From contig NZ_RCCC01000001.1 of the NCBI RefSeq assembly GCF_003663825.1, forward strand, positions 3,480,501-3,544,500: 64,000 nucleotides of DNA, written 5' to 3'. The notes below the pieces were generated by a model that was given only the letters and a program-made list of their open reading frames with translations, did not search any database and was not told the origin of the DNA. A program made the position numbers and the translations under genes. Within the stretch, counting starts at the first letter, position 1. Every line of letters starts with the position of its first letter. The DNA comes from Acidovorax sp. 106 (lineage in GTDB: Bacteria; Pseudomonadota; Gammaproteobacteria; Burkholderiales; Burkholderiaceae_C). This document shows positions 1 through 11,770 of the stretch, in pieces.

Positions 1-1512
<1,512 letters not shown>

Positions 1513-1612
1513 CGCGGACATCACTTCGATTTTTGAAAGGTTCAGCAGAGGGTAGAACGCAGTATTGCCACTGGCATATGCGCAAGCTTATGGCACCCAT
1601 GCCCCCATCGCT

Positions 1613-2545
1613 ATGAGAGACCAAGCCCTTTTCGACAAGATAGACCTCCATCTCATAAGGGTCTTGCACACCGTGCTCACTGAACGCAGCGTATCCCGCG
1701 CAGCCGTACGGCTGGGCATGCACCAGCCGGCGGTGTCGGCGGCGCTCAAGCGCCTGCGCGACCTGGCGGGCGACCCGTTGCTGGTGCGATCGGGCGCCAG
1801 CATGATGCCCACCGATGCCGCGCTGCGCATGGTGGAGCCCGCCGCGCTGATCCTGCGCTCGGCCGAGGCGCTGTTCTCTGACGCGCGGGGGTTTGATCCG
1901 CGCACGGCCACCCGCACCTTTCGCGTGGCGGCCAGCGACTACCTAGACCCGCTTTTTTTGCCCCAGCTGGTGGCCCGCATCAAGGCCCAGGCACCCCTGT
2001 GCCCCATTGAAATCCTGCCCCTGTCGGCCGATGCCCACTACCACGCCCACCTGGCCCAGGGCGATGTGGACGTGGTGATCGGCAACTGGCCCCAGCCGCC
2101 TGAAGACCTGCACATGGGCCGTTTGTTTGGCGACGAAGTGGTGTGCCTGGTGGGCCAGGACCACCCCGCTGTGCGCAGGGGCTGGACCGAGGCCGACTGG
2201 CTGGCGGCCGAGCACATTGCCCCCACGCCCACCCACCCCGGCGCGCGCGGCGTGATCGATGCGCACCTGGACAGCCTGGGCCTGTCGCGCAACATCACAG
2301 CACGGTGCGCGCATTTCAGCGCTATTCCGCACATCGTGGCCTCCAGCCTGTTGGTGTTGACCACAGGGCGCCAGTTTTGCGAGCGGTTCACGGCGCAGCT
2401 GCCGGTGGCCATCCTGCCCAGCCCAGTCGCGTTTCCGCGCCTGTTGTACTACCAGCTGTGGCATGCGCGCACCCACCATTCGGCCGCAGCCATGTGGCTG
2501 CGCGACAGTGTCAAGTCCGTCGCTGCATCGCTACGAAAAGAATAG
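1613..2545 (+). CDS. LysR-family transcriptional regulator, probably of the purine block
   Basis: A 310-residue LysR-type regulator. The N-terminal winged HTH covers about residues 10-70 (core RAAVRLGMHQPAVSAALKRL). The effector-binding domain follows, with RTFRVAASDYLDPLFLPQLV near its start. I chose the ATG at 1613, just before the HTH, over an in-frame TTG at 1565. It is transcribed away from xdhA across a 100-base gap, the usual arrangement for a LysR gene and its target. The inducer is unknown; a purine is a reasonable guess from context. The last bases overlap a degenerate copy of the recurrent hairpin repeat. Confidence 0.88.
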   Translation: MRDQALFDKIDLHLIRVLHTVLTERSVSRAAVRLGMHQPAVSAALKRLRDLAGDPLLVRSGASMMPTDAALRMVEPAALILRSAEALFSDARGFDPRTATRTFRVAASDYLDPLFLPQLVARIKAQAPLCPIEILPLSADAHYHAHLAQGDVDVVIGNWPQPPEDLHMGRLFGDEVVCLVGQDHPAVRRGWTEADWLAAEHIAPTPTHPGARGVIDAHLDSLGLSRNITARCAHFSAIPHIVASSLLVLTTGRQFCERFTAQLPVAILPSPVAFPRLLYYQLWHARTHHSAAAMWLRDSVKSVAASLRKE

Positions 2546-2576
2546 CTGCTTGCGCATGCTGAATAAGCCGCAAGGC
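2537..2576. repeat. Degenerate copy of the AGCTGCCAGCGCTT hairpin repeat
   Basis: The sequence has the layout of the recurrent hairpin (ATAGCTGCTTGCGC, a short loop, then GCCGCAAGGCA) with several changes. It overlaps the 3' end of the LysR gene. Weakest member of the family in this window. Confidence 0.35.
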
Positions 2577-2635
2577 ATGATTTGCCCCTATACGCCCAAA
2601 GATAACAAGTTGTCATTCTGAGAGACAATCCCCGC

Positions 2636-4231
2636 ATGAGTTCTCCCCCCCATTCCTCCGCGCCCGGTGCGGCGCCGCCACGGCTGCAGCTGGCGGGCAT
2701 CACCAAGCGCTATCCGGCCGTGGTGGCCAACAGCGGTGTGTCGCTGACGGTGCAGCCCGGCGAGATCCATGCTGTGCTGGGTGAAAACGGCGCGGGCAAG
2801 TCCACGCTGATGAAAATCATCTACGGCTCGGTCAAGCCCGACGAAGGCAGCGTGCATTTCAACGGCCAAGCCGTGCAGGTGCGCAACCCGCAAGAAGCGC
2901 GCGCCCTGGGCATTGCCATGGTGTTCCAGCACTTCAGCTTGTTTGACACCCTGACGGTGGCCGAAAACGTGTGGCTGGGTCTGGACAAGAGCCAGGCCCT
3001 GGCCGATGTCACCCAAAGCATCACCACCAAGGCGGCCGAGTACGGCCTCGATATTGACCCGCTGCGCCCCGTGCACACCTTGAGCGTGGGCGAGATGCAG
3101 CGCGTGGAAATCATCCGTGCGCTGCTGACGAATCCCAAGCTGCTGATCCTGGACGAGCCCACCTCGGTGCTCACGCCCCAGGCGGTCGAAAAGCTCTTTG
3201 TGGTGTTGCGCAAGCTGGCCAGCGAGGGCTGCAGCATCCTCTACATCAGCCACAAGCTGCACGAGATTCGCGCGCTGTGCACCGCCTGCACGGTGCTGCG
3301 CGGCGGCAAGCTCACTGGGGTGTGCAACCCGGCCGAGGAAACCAATGCGTCCCTGTCGCGCCTGATGATTGGCGCCGAGCCACCTGCGCTGGAGCACCGC
3401 GCAGTGCAGACCGGCGCCACGGTCCTGCGTGTGCAAGGGCTGTCGCTGCCGCGCGCCGACCAGTTTGGTGTGGACCTGATCGATGTCGACTTCGAAGTCA
3501 AGGCTGGCGAGGTGGTGGGCATTGCAGGTGTGTCCGGCAATGGCCAAAAAGAGATGCTCTACGCCTTGTCGGGCGAAGACCAGCGCGCCGAGCCCGGCAG
3601 CATCCAGGTGGCAGGCCAGAACGTCGGGCGCATGGGCCCCACCCAGCGCCGAGCCCTGGGCCTGCACTTTGTGCCCGAAGAGCGTTTGGGCCGCGGCGCC
3701 GTGCCTAGCATGGGCCTGGCGCACAACCTGCTGCTCACGCGCACCAACTCGGTCAGCGGCAGCGGCTGGATCAAGGTGGGGGCGTTGCAAAAGCATGCCG
3801 AGGCACTGATCCATCGCTTCAACGTCAAGGCCGGTGGGCCCAACGCGCCCGCCAAGTCGCTGTCGGGTGGCAACCTGCAAAAGTTCATTGTGGGGCGCGA
3901 GATTGACGCCAACCCTAAGTTGCTGATCGTCTCGCAGCCCACCTGGGGCGTGGACGTCGGGGCGGCAGCGCAAATCCGCGCATCCATTTTGGCGCTGCGC
4001 GATGCAGGTTGCGCCGTGTTGGTGGTCAGTGAGGAGCTGGACGAATTGTTTGAAATCTGTGACCGGCTGCATGTGGTGGCCAAGGGGCATTTGTCGCCCT
4101 CTGTGCCGCGTTCCGAAGCGACGGTGCAGCGCATTGGCGAATGGATGAGCGGCCTGTGGCATGCCGATGTGCAGGCCCATCTGGCGCAAACTGCCCAGCA
4201 GGCTGCAGCCGGGGAGGCGCACCATGCTTAA
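2636..4231 (+). CDS. ABC transporter ATP-binding protein, nucleoside/purine (BMP) type
   Basis: A 531-residue duplicated ATPase that powers a BMP-type importer, with the layout of RbsA/NupA-like proteins. The first domain has Walker A GENGAGKST (residues 49-57), signature LSVGEMQRVEI and Walker B LLILDEPTSVL. The second is degenerate: Walker A reads GVSGNGQKEM and Walker B LLIVSQPTWGVD, with SQ where DE is expected. Its signature, LSGGNLQKFIVGRE, is intact. One catalytically weak half is normal in this family. The stop overlaps the permease start at 4224 by 8 bases. The downstream permeases and lipoprotein complete the transporter. Purine or nucleoside as substrate is inferred from xdhA and the deaminases. 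Confidence 0.93.
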   Translation: MSSPPHSSAPGAAPPRLQLAGITKRYPAVVANSGVSLTVQPGEIHAVLGENGAGKSTLMKIIYGSVKPDEGSVHFNGQAVQVRNPQEARALGIAMVFQHFSLFDTLTVAENVWLGLDKSQALADVTQSITTKAAEYGLDIDPLRPVHTLSVGEMQRVEIIRALLTNPKLLILDEPTSVLTPQAVEKLFVVLRKLASEGCSILYISHKLHEIRALCTACTVLRGGKLTGVCNPAEETNASLSRLMIGAEPPALEHRAVQTGATVLRVQGLSLPRADQFGVDLIDVDFEVKAGEVVGIAGVSGNGQKEMLYALSGEDQRAEPGSIQVAGQNVGRMGPTQRRALGLHFVPEERLGRGAVPSMGLAHNLLLTRTNSVSGSGWIKVGALQKHAEALIHRFNVKAGGPNAPAKSLSGGNLQKFIVGREIDANPKLLIVSQPTWGVDVGAAAQIRASILALRDAGCAVLVVSEELDELFEICDRLHVVAKGHLSPSVPRSEATVQRIGEWMSGLWHADVQAHLAQTAQQAAAGEAHHA

Positions 4232-5294
4232 GCTGGAACCGCGCCCCCAGGCCTCGCGGCTGTGGACTTACGGCTCGCCGCTGCTGGCGCTGGCCGTGAC
4301 GGTGCTTATTGGTGTGGCCCTGTTCATGGCGCTGGGAAAAGATCCGGTGCGGGGCCTGCAGGTGTTCTTCTGGGAACCCATCAAGTCGCAGTACGCCATC
4401 GGCGAACTCATGGTCAAGGCCACTCCGCTGTTGCTCATCGCGCTGGGGCTGGCGGTGTGCTTTCGCTCCAACGTCTGGAACATTGGTGCCGAGGGGCAGT
4501 TTGTGATTGGCGCGGTGGTGGCCGGCGGCGTGGCGCTGCTGGCCGACAAGACCACTGGGCCGTGGATCGTGCCCGCCATCTTGCTCGCCGGGGTGCTCGG
4601 CGGCATGGCTTGGGCGGGGCTCACGGCGTTGCTGCGCGACAAGTTCAACGCCAACGAAATCCTGGTGAGCTTGATGCTCGTGTATGTCGCCACGTTGGTG
4701 CTGGGCTACCTGGTGTACGGGCCCTGGAAGGACCCGATGGGCTACAACTTTCCGCAGACCAAGACGTTCGAGAAGGTCACGCAGATCCCTCGGCTGATGC
4801 AGGGCTCGCGCGTGTCGATTGGCTTGCTGCTGGCGCTGGCTGGGGCGGGGGCGCTGTGGGTGTTTCTGTTCCGCACCCGGGCGGGCTTTGCGCAGCAGGT
4901 GGGCGGGTTGGCGCCTGCTGCAGCGCGCTATGCGGGCTTTTCATCGCGCCGCGCGCTGTGGACGGCGCTGCTGATTTCGGGCGGTGCAGCGGGTCTGGCG
5001 GGCGCGCTGGAGGTGGCCGGGCCCATTGGCCAACTCACTCCCTATGTGCCTGCAGGCTACGGCTTCGCCGCCATCATCGTGGCCTTTGTGGGGCGCCTGC
5101 ATCCCGTAGGCATGATTCTTTCGGCCATTCTCATGAGCATGTTCTACATCGGCGGCGAGCTGGCGCAGTCGCGCATGGGCTTGCCCAAGTCCCTCACCGG
5201 GGTGTTCCAAGGGCTGTTGCTGTTCACGCTGCTGGCGTGTGACACGTTGATTGCCTACCGCATCCGCTGGGTGGCCTCGAAGGGAGGCAAGTGA
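4224..5294 (+). CDS. ABC transporter permease 1, nucleoside/purine (BMP) type
   Basis: A 356-residue inner-membrane permease of the YufP/NupP branch of the BPD_transp_2 family, with about ten hydrophobic segments. The family motif is seen in FRSNVWNIGAEGQFVIGAV (about residues 80-98) and the EAA-like loop region. The ATG at 4224 overlaps the end of the ATPase gene, and the TGA overlaps the ATG of the second permease (TGATG at 5292-5296). This implies translational coupling. It should form the channel with the next gene product. Family is firm; the substrate is inferred. Confidence 0.93.
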   Translation: MLKLEPRPQASRLWTYGSPLLALAVTVLIGVALFMALGKDPVRGLQVFFWEPIKSQYAIGELMVKATPLLLIALGLAVCFRSNVWNIGAEGQFVIGAVVAGGVALLADKTTGPWIVPAILLAGVLGGMAWAGLTALLRDKFNANEILVSLMLVYVATLVLGYLVYGPWKDPMGYNFPQTKTFEKVTQIPRLMQGSRVSIGLLLALAGAGALWVFLFRTRAGFAQQVGGLAPAAARYAGFSSRRALWTALLISGGAAGLAGALEVAGPIGQLTPYVPAGYGFAAIIVAFVGRLHPVGMILSAILMSMFYIGGELAQSRMGLPKSLTGVFQGLLLFTLLACDTLIAYRIRWVASKGGK

Positions 5295-6214
5295 TGGAAT
5301 CGTACGCATTGCTCATCGGCGCCACGCTCAGCGCGGGCACGGTGCTGGCCATCGCGGCCCTGGGCCTGCTCATCAATGAAAAGGCGGGCATCGTCAATCT
5401 GGGTGCCGAGGGCATGATGCTCTGCGCCGCCATCGCAGGCTTTGCCACCGTGGTGCACACGGGCAACACCTGGCTGGGTTTTGCAGCGGGCATGGCTGCG
5501 GGCGCGGTGCTGGCGGCCATCTTTGGCGTGCTGGTGATCTGGCTCAACACCAACCAGTACGCCACGGGGCTGGCGCTCAGTCTGTTTGGCGTCGGTTTCT
5601 CGGCGTTTGCAGGCATCAGCTACGTGCAGGCCAAGCTGCCCGAATCGCCCAAGTACGCCATTCCCGTGTTGGGCGACATCCCGCTGGTGGGGCCTGCGCT
5701 CTTCCAGCAGCATCCGCTGGTGTACATCACCATGGTGCTGGTGGTGGCGCTGGTGTGGTTCTTGTACCGTTCGCGCGCTGGTTTGGTGCTGCGCTCGGTG
5801 GGCGAGTCGCCCGAGTCGGCGCATGCGCTGGGCTACCCGGTGCGCCGCATTCGCCTGGCTGCCGTGGTGGCGGGCGGTGCTTTGTGCGGGTTGGCGGGGG
5901 CTTACATCTCTACCGTCTACACCCCGTTGTGGGTGGAGGGCATGGTGGCCGGGCGCGGCTGGATTGCGCTGGCGCTCACCACCTTTGCCACCTGGCGCCC
6001 GGCACGGGTGTTGCTTGGTGCTTACCTGTTTGGTGGGGTGACGATGCTGCAGTTCCATTTGCAAGCCACGGGCGTGCAGGTGGCCAGCCAGTTGCTGAGC
6101 ATGTTGCCCTACCTCGCCACCATCGTGGTGCTGGCCTTGATCTCGCGCAACCCTGCCTGGATTCGCGTCAACATGCCCGCGTCCCTCGGTAAGCCGTTTT
6201 ACCCCGGCTCATAA
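5294..6214 (+). CDS. ABC transporter permease 2, nucleoside/purine (BMP) type
   Basis: A 306-residue inner-membrane permease paired with permease 1. The conserved region INEKAGIVNLGAEGMMLC (about residues 29-46) is typical of the YufQ/NupQ partner, and hydrophobic helices span the protein. I use the ATG at 5294 rather than the in-frame GTG at 5291. That makes the start overlap the TGA of permease 1. The receptor lipoprotein gene follows after 55 bases. Confidence 0.93.
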   Translation: MESYALLIGATLSAGTVLAIAALGLLINEKAGIVNLGAEGMMLCAAIAGFATVVHTGNTWLGFAAGMAAGAVLAAIFGVLVIWLNTNQYATGLALSLFGVGFSAFAGISYVQAKLPESPKYAIPVLGDIPLVGPALFQQHPLVYITMVLVVALVWFLYRSRAGLVLRSVGESPESAHALGYPVRRIRLAAVVAGGALCGLAGAYISTVYTPLWVEGMVAGRGWIALALTTFATWRPARVLLGAYLFGGVTMLQFHLQATGVQVASQLLSMLPYLATIVVLALISRNPAWIRVNMPASLGKPFYPGS

Positions 6215-6269
6215 TGGTTGTTTACCGTTTTTCCCCTCCGTTTTCACTGTTTTCTTTCAAGGAATCGAC

Positions 6270-7436
6270 ATGACCGATCTGCAAAAGCGTTCGTTGTTCA
6301 AAGTGGCGGCACTGTCTGCCCTGGCTGCCGCTGCCGTTGTAGGCTGCGGCAAGACCGAGGCGCCAGCGCCCGCACCGGCCCCAGCACCTGCGCCGGCTGC
6401 CTCTGCTCCAGCGCCCAAGCCCGAACCACTGAAGATCGCTTTTGCCTACGTGGGCCCTGTGGGTGACGGCGGCTGGTCTTTTGCCCATGACAACGGCCGC
6501 AAAGCCATCGAAAAAGAGTTTGGCGACAAGGTCGTGACCAGCTTTGTCGAAAGCGTGCCCGAATCCGCCGACGCCGAGCGCGTGCTGCGCGACCTGGCTG
6601 GCCAAGGCAACAAGCTGATCTTTGGCACCACGTTCGGCTACATGGAATCCATCCAGAAGATCGCGGGCGACCTCAAGGACGTGAAGTTTGAGCACGCCAC
6701 CGGCTACAAGACGGCCGAGAACGTGCGCACCTACGACAGCCGCACCTACGAAGGCGCCTACATGGCCGGCGTGATCGCTGGCGCCATGACCAAGTCCAAC
6801 ACGCTGGGCGTGGTGGGCTCGGTGCCAATCCCTGAAGTGATCCGCAACATCAACAGCTTCACGCTGGGTGCGCAGTCGGTCAACCCCAAGATCAAGACCA
6901 AGGTGGTGTGGGTGAACGAATGGTTCAGCCCACCCAAGGAAACCGAAGCCGCCACCAGCCTGATCAACGGCGGCGCTGACGTGCTGTTCCAGAACACCGA
7001 CTCGCCTGCCGTGCTCAAGACCGCCCAAGAAAAGGGCAAGCGCGCGTTTGGCTGGGACAGCGACATGACTGCCTACGGCCCCAAGGCCCACTTGGCATCG
7101 GCCGTCATCAACTGGGGCCCTTACTACGTGAAGGCCACGCGTGATGCGCTGGAAGGCAAGTGGAGCACCGGCCAAAGCTGGTGGGGCGTGAAGGAAGGCG
7201 CGATCGACATCGTCTCCATCGCTGAAGACGTGCCTGCTGAAACCAAGGCCAAGGTCGAAGAAGTGAAGAAGGGCTTGGCCGACGGCAGCTTCGTCATCTG
7301 GAAGGGCCCCATCGTGGGTCAGGACGGCAAGCCCGTGCTGGAAAAAGACGCCGTGGCCGACGACAAGTTCTTGGGCGGTATCAACTTCTACGTCAAGGGC
7401 GTGGAAGGCAAGATCCCCGGTGCCGACAAAAAGTAA
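6270..7436 (+). CDS. BMP-family substrate-binding lipoprotein of the purine/nucleoside transporter
   Basis: A 388-residue periplasmic receptor. The signal peptide ends in a lipobox, AVVGC, with the acylated Cys near residue 27. A low-complexity Ala/Pro tether then precedes the mature fold at PLKIAFAYVGPVGDGGWSF. Conserved BMP features include FGTTFGYMES and NRSF-like ligand loops. It is the last gene of the transporter operon and is followed at once by a strong hairpin terminator. A second BMP protein is encoded at 10560. The two share the phrases DAERVLRDLA/DAERVIRDLA and SFGYMEPTLK/TFGYMESIQK, so they are paralogues. Confidence 0.94.
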   Translation: MTDLQKRSLFKVAALSALAAAAVVGCGKTEAPAPAPAPAPAPAASAPAPKPEPLKIAFAYVGPVGDGGWSFAHDNGRKAIEKEFGDKVVTSFVESVPESADAERVLRDLAGQGNKLIFGTTFGYMESIQKIAGDLKDVKFEHATGYKTAENVRTYDSRTYEGAYMAGVIAGAMTKSNTLGVVGSVPIPEVIRNINSFTLGAQSVNPKIKTKVVWVNEWFSPPKETEAATSLINGGADVLFQNTDSPAVLKTAQEKGKRAFGWDSDMTAYGPKAHLASAVINWGPYYVKATRDALEGKWSTGQSWWGVKEGAIDIVSIAEDVPAETKAKVEEVKKGLADGSFVIWKGPIVGQDGKPVLEKDAVADDKFLGGINFYVKGVEGKIPGADKK

Positions 7437-7458
7437 GGCGCTGGCTTCACGCCTTCAT

Positions 7459-7482
7459 GGCCGCCTTCGGGCGGCCTTTTTT
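7459..7482 (+). terminator. Rho-independent terminator of the BMP transporter operon
   Basis: A perfect 7-bp stem, GGCCGCC (7459-7465) with GGCGGCC (7470-7476), closes a TTCG tetraloop and is followed by six T. It lies 23 bases after the lipoprotein stop codon. Confidence 0.9.
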
Positions 7483-7533
7483 CTTCCTGTCCTTGGTTTG
7501 AACGGTTTGCATCCGGGCACCAAAAGGGCATGA

Positions 7534-8616
<1,083 letters not shown>

Positions 8617-8894
8617 GGTGCTGGGGGCAGGGTGTTGCCACCCGCGCAGCCCCGGTGGAGCGCTTTGGTATCCGGGTGGTGCCTGGGTTGACAATCCGTT
8701 TGCGGTTTGTCTTTTGTAAGGTGCGAGGGGGTATCATGTCGCACTTTGTTGCATCCAGCCTTGTGCGCTGAATGCGCGGACTATGGCGCCGCAACTCCTC
8801 AGAGCGGTTTCTGGCGGATGTTGCGCAGCCTGCCGCCAGGCCCCCACACGCGGGTGCTGGTCGGCCAGTTCCGTAACCCACACCCTCATCACCT
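8617..8894. other. Intergenic region upstream of the chemoreceptor
   Basis: A 278-base gap with no recognised gene. It holds a TTGACA hexamer at 8688-8693, but no good -10 follows at the right distance. I assign no promoter with confidence. No ribosome-binding site is obvious before the ATG at 8895. Confidence 0.4.
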
Positions 8895-10475
8895 ATGTTT
8901 CTCAATCAGCTATCCATTGCCAAGCGCCTGGCCTGTGTGCTCGGGCTCATTCTTTCGCTGTCGCTGCTGACCAGCCTGTTTGCCGTGTTCAAGCTGCGGC
9001 AAATGGGAGAGGTCACCGATGCCATGCTGGCGGTGAACCTCAAGACGGAGCGCGCTGCTGCAGACTGGCTGCGCAACACCACTGCAGGCGTGCAACGCGC
9101 AGCGGCCATTGCCAAGAGCAGCGACGCCAGCCTGATCGAGTACTTTGCCCCGGCCACGGCGGCGGCCATTTCTGAGACCAATGAGTTGCAGAAGTACGTC
9201 GAATCGCAGATGGTGACGCCTGAGCAGAAGGTGCTGAACGACAAAATATCGGACATGCGCAAGGCGTACCTGGCGGCGCGTGAAGAAGTGAGCAAGCTGA
9301 AAAAGGCGGGAGATACCGAGGGCGCGGCCAAGGCGTTTGCCGAACGCTTTGAACCCATGGCCCGCAGCTATGTGGCCGGTGTGCAGGAAGTGGCCACGGG
9401 TCAGCGTGCCCAGCTGGATGCCGCTGCCAAGCGCAACGATGAGTTGCGCTCGCAAACCAGTGTGCTGCTGGTGGTGTGCGGCTTGATTTCCTTGATGTTG
9501 GGTTTGGTACTGTCTTGGTACCTGTCGCTCAGCATCACGCGGCCGCTCAAGCGGGCCGAGGCCAACGCCCAAGACATTGCCAATCTGGACCTGACCGGGC
9601 AACCCCAGGCGTCTTACTCCAACGACGAAACCGGGCACTTGCTGCGCGCCATCGACCAGATGCGCACGGTGCTGCAAACATCGCTGCAACAAGTGCGGGG
9701 TGTGGTGGACAACATCTCCACCGCCAGCCACCAGATCGCTTCGGGCAACCAGGACTTGAGCGCCCGCACCGAAAACGCCGCCAGCAGCCTGCAAGAAACG
9801 GCCAGCTCGATGGAAGAGCTGACCAGCACCGTGCAGCACAGCGCCGATGCGGCCACCCAGGCCAGCGTGCTGGCCAACTCGGCCGCACAAGTGGCGCAGC
9901 GTGGGGGCGACGTGGTGGCCCAGGTGGTCAGCACCATGGACCAGATCAACAACAGCTCCAAGAAGATCTCCGACATCATCGGCGTGATCGACAGCATCGC
10001 TTTCCAGACCAACATCCTGGCGCTGAATGCCGCTGTGGAAGCGGCCCGCGCAGGCGAACAAGGTCGTGGCTTTGCCGTGGTGGCCAGCGAAGTGCGCAGC
10101 CTGGCCCAGCGCTCCGCCAATGCCGCCCGCGAGATCAAGGGCCTGATTGGTGCCAGCGTGGAGAGCGTGGAGGCGGGTGCCCGCCTGGTGAGCGATGCGG
10201 GCTCGACCATGGATGAGATCGTGGCCAGCGTCAAACGCGTGACCGACATGATGGGCGAGATCAGCGCCGCCACCAAAGAGCAAAGCCATGGCATTGGCCA
10301 GGTCAACATCGCAGTGACGCAGCTGGACCAGATGACACAACAGAACGCGGCGCTGGTGGAAGAATCCACCGCTGCAGCGCAGAGCCTGAACGACCAGGCT
10401 TTGCGCCTGAGTGAAGTGGTTGGGCAGTTCCGCCTGGGCTACCAGGGGGATTCCAAACTCAAGCGCCTGGCCTGA
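8895..10475 (+). CDS. Methyl-accepting chemotaxis protein, four-helix-bundle sensor type
   Basis: A 526-residue transmembrane chemoreceptor. The first membrane helix is at about residues 10-32. A helical periplasmic domain follows, then a second membrane helix near 187-208 ([17 protein letters not shown]) and a HAMP linker beginning [13 protein letters not shown]. The cytoplasmic hairpin tip is intact ([18 protein letters not shown]). The C-terminus ends in KLKRLA, so no CheR-docking pentapeptide is present. The periplasmic part resembles 4HB_MCP domains. It sits between the adenine deaminase and a BMP receptor gene, so a purine or a purine-loaded binding protein could be its ligand; this is inference. 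Confidence 0.93.
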   Translation: MFLNQLSIAKRLACVLGLILSLSLLTSLFAVFKLRQMGEVTDAMLAVNLKTERAAADWLRNTTAGVQRAAAIAKSSDASLIEYFAPATAAAISETNELQKYVESQMVTPEQKVLNDKISDMRKAYLAAREEVSKLKKAGDTEGAAKAFAERFEPMARSYVAGVQEVATGQRAQLDAAAKRNDELRSQTSVLLVVCGLISLMLGLVLSWYLSLSITRPLKRAEANAQDIANLDLTGQPQASYSNDETGHLLRAIDQMRTVLQTSLQQVRGVVDNISTASHQIASGNQDLSARTENAASSLQETASSMEELTSTVQHSADAATQASVLANSAAQVAQRGGDVVAQVVSTMDQINNSSKKISDIIGVIDSIAFQTNILALNAAVEAARAGEQGRGFAVVASEVRSLAQRSANAAREIKGLIGASVESVEAGARLVSDAGSTMDEIVASVKRVTDMMGEISAATKEQSHGIGQVNIAVTQLDQMTQQNAALVEESTAAAQSLNDQALRLSEVVGQFRLGYQGDSKLKRLA

Positions 10476-10501
10476 GCAAGCGGTAGAATCCGCAGCTCTT
10501 G

Positions 10502-10524
10502 AAAACCGCTGCCCGGCGGTTTTC
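10502..10524 (+). terminator. Hairpin between the chemoreceptor and second BMP gene
   Basis: An 8-bp stem, AAAACCGC (10502-10509) with GCGGTTTT (10516-10523), closes a six-base loop. The T run is only four long and interrupted by C, so termination may be partial. Confidence 0.5.
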
Positions 10525-10559
10525 TTGTTTCTGAACTTCGGGCCATGTAGAGGAACACC

Positions 10560-11678
10560 ATGTACAAAAACCTCGCCACCGCACTGCGTGCGGCTTGTGT
10601 GAGTGCGCTTGCGGGCGCCATTTTCATCTCCCCCGCTTTTCCCCAAACCCCAGCGAAGCCGACGACCGAGCCTGTGAAGGCCGGCTTTGTCTATGTCTCG
10701 CCCATCACTGAAGCCGGCTGGACGCGCCAGCACGAAGAGGGGCGCAAGGCCGTCGAGGCGGCTCTGGGCAACCAGGTCAAAACCACCTTTGTCGAAAACG
10801 TGGCAGAAGGCGCGGATGCCGAGCGCGTGATCCGCGATCTGGCCGCCACCGGGCACCAGATCATCTTCACCCCCAGCTTTGGCTACATGGAGCCCACGCT
10901 CAAGGTAGCGCAGGATTTTCCGAATGTGAAGTTCGAGTCCATCACCGGCTACAAGCAGGCCGCGAACGTGGCCACGGCCAATGCCCGCTACTACGAAGGC
11001 CGTTACCTGGCGGGCATGGCGGCGGGCCGCATGAGCAAGACTGGCGTGGCGGGCTATGTGGCGGGCTTCCCCATCCCCGAAGTGCTGCAGGGCATCAACG
11101 CCTTCACGCTGGGCATGCGCTCGGTCAACCCCCAGGCCAGTGTGAAGGTGGTGTGGCTCAACGTGTGGTTTGACCCGCCCAAGGAGCGCGATGCCGCCAT
11201 GGCCCTGTTCAACCAGGACGTGGATGTGATTGCCTTCCACACCGGCTCTACCGCCGTGATGGCAGCGGCGCAAGAGCGCGGCAAGATGGCTGTTGCCTAT
11301 CACTCCGACATGCGCAAGACCGGCCCCGACGCACAGATCATCGCCGTGACGCACCAGTGGGGCCAGTACTACACCGAGCGGGTGCGTGCCCTGCAAAGTG
11401 GCCAGTGGAAGCCGGGCAACCTGTGGGGCGGCGTGCGTGAAGGCATGATCCGCGTGGGCGACTTTGGCCCCAAGGTGCCGCAGGGCGTGCAGCAAGAGGT
11501 GCTGGCCGCGCAAAAGGCCGTGGGCGCTGGCAAGCTGCACCCCTTCCATGCAGGCAAGGCAGCGGTGCGCGACACCGAAGGCCGCGAAGTGATTGCGCCG
11601 GGGCAGACGCTGAGCGATGCCCAGATTCTGCAAATGAACTTTCTGGTCGAGGGCGTTAAAGGCTCGCTGCCGCGCTGA
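10560..11678 (+). CDS. Second BMP-family substrate-binding protein
   Basis: A 372-residue periplasmic binding protein with a conventional secretory signal (about residues 1-29). Unlike the first BMP protein it has no lipobox. The mature fold starts at VKAGFVYVSPITEAGWTRQHE. FTPSFGYMEPTLK and VVWLNVWFDPPKERDAA match the corresponding parts of the first BMP protein. An AGGAA ribosome-binding site precedes the ATG. No permease or ATPase accompanies it, so it may share the transporter at 2636-6214 or deliver ligand to the chemoreceptor. Guanine deaminase follows after 92 bases. Confidence 0.92.
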   Translation: MYKNLATALRAACVSALAGAIFISPAFPQTPAKPTTEPVKAGFVYVSPITEAGWTRQHEEGRKAVEAALGNQVKTTFVENVAEGADAERVIRDLAATGHQIIFTPSFGYMEPTLKVAQDFPNVKFESITGYKQAANVATANARYYEGRYLAGMAAGRMSKTGVAGYVAGFPIPEVLQGINAFTLGMRSVNPQASVKVVWLNVWFDPPKERDAAMALFNQDVDVIAFHTGSTAVMAAAQERGKMAVAYHSDMRKTGPDAQIIAVTHQWGQYYTERVRALQSGQWKPGNLWGGVREGMIRVGDFGPKVPQGVQQEVLAAQKAVGAGKLHPFHAGKAAVRDTEGREVIAPGQTLSDAQILQMNFLVEGVKGSLPR

Positions 11679-11770
11679 CCCGGCCTTTTCTACCTGGCTT
11701 TTAACCGGTTTCTACCCACTATCACCGCGCCGGTATGGGCGTGAGTGCCTTGGCCCCTTAAGCTCGCCCC

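Noticed and set aside
2588..4225. A 545-codon open frame on the minus strand
   Set aside because: Exact shadow of the ABC ATPase gene, with His/Gln-rich sequence of the type produced by reversed codons.
8688..8718. Sigma-70 promoter before the chemoreceptor based on TTGACA
   Set aside because: The -35 hexamer is perfect, but no acceptable -10 lies 16-18 bases downstream.
8910..11633. A 907-codon open frame on the minus strand
   Set aside because: It lies antisense to a chemoreceptor and a BMP gene that have full family motifs. Its own translation is rich in His, Gly and Ala with no domain. It is a GC-rich shadow.
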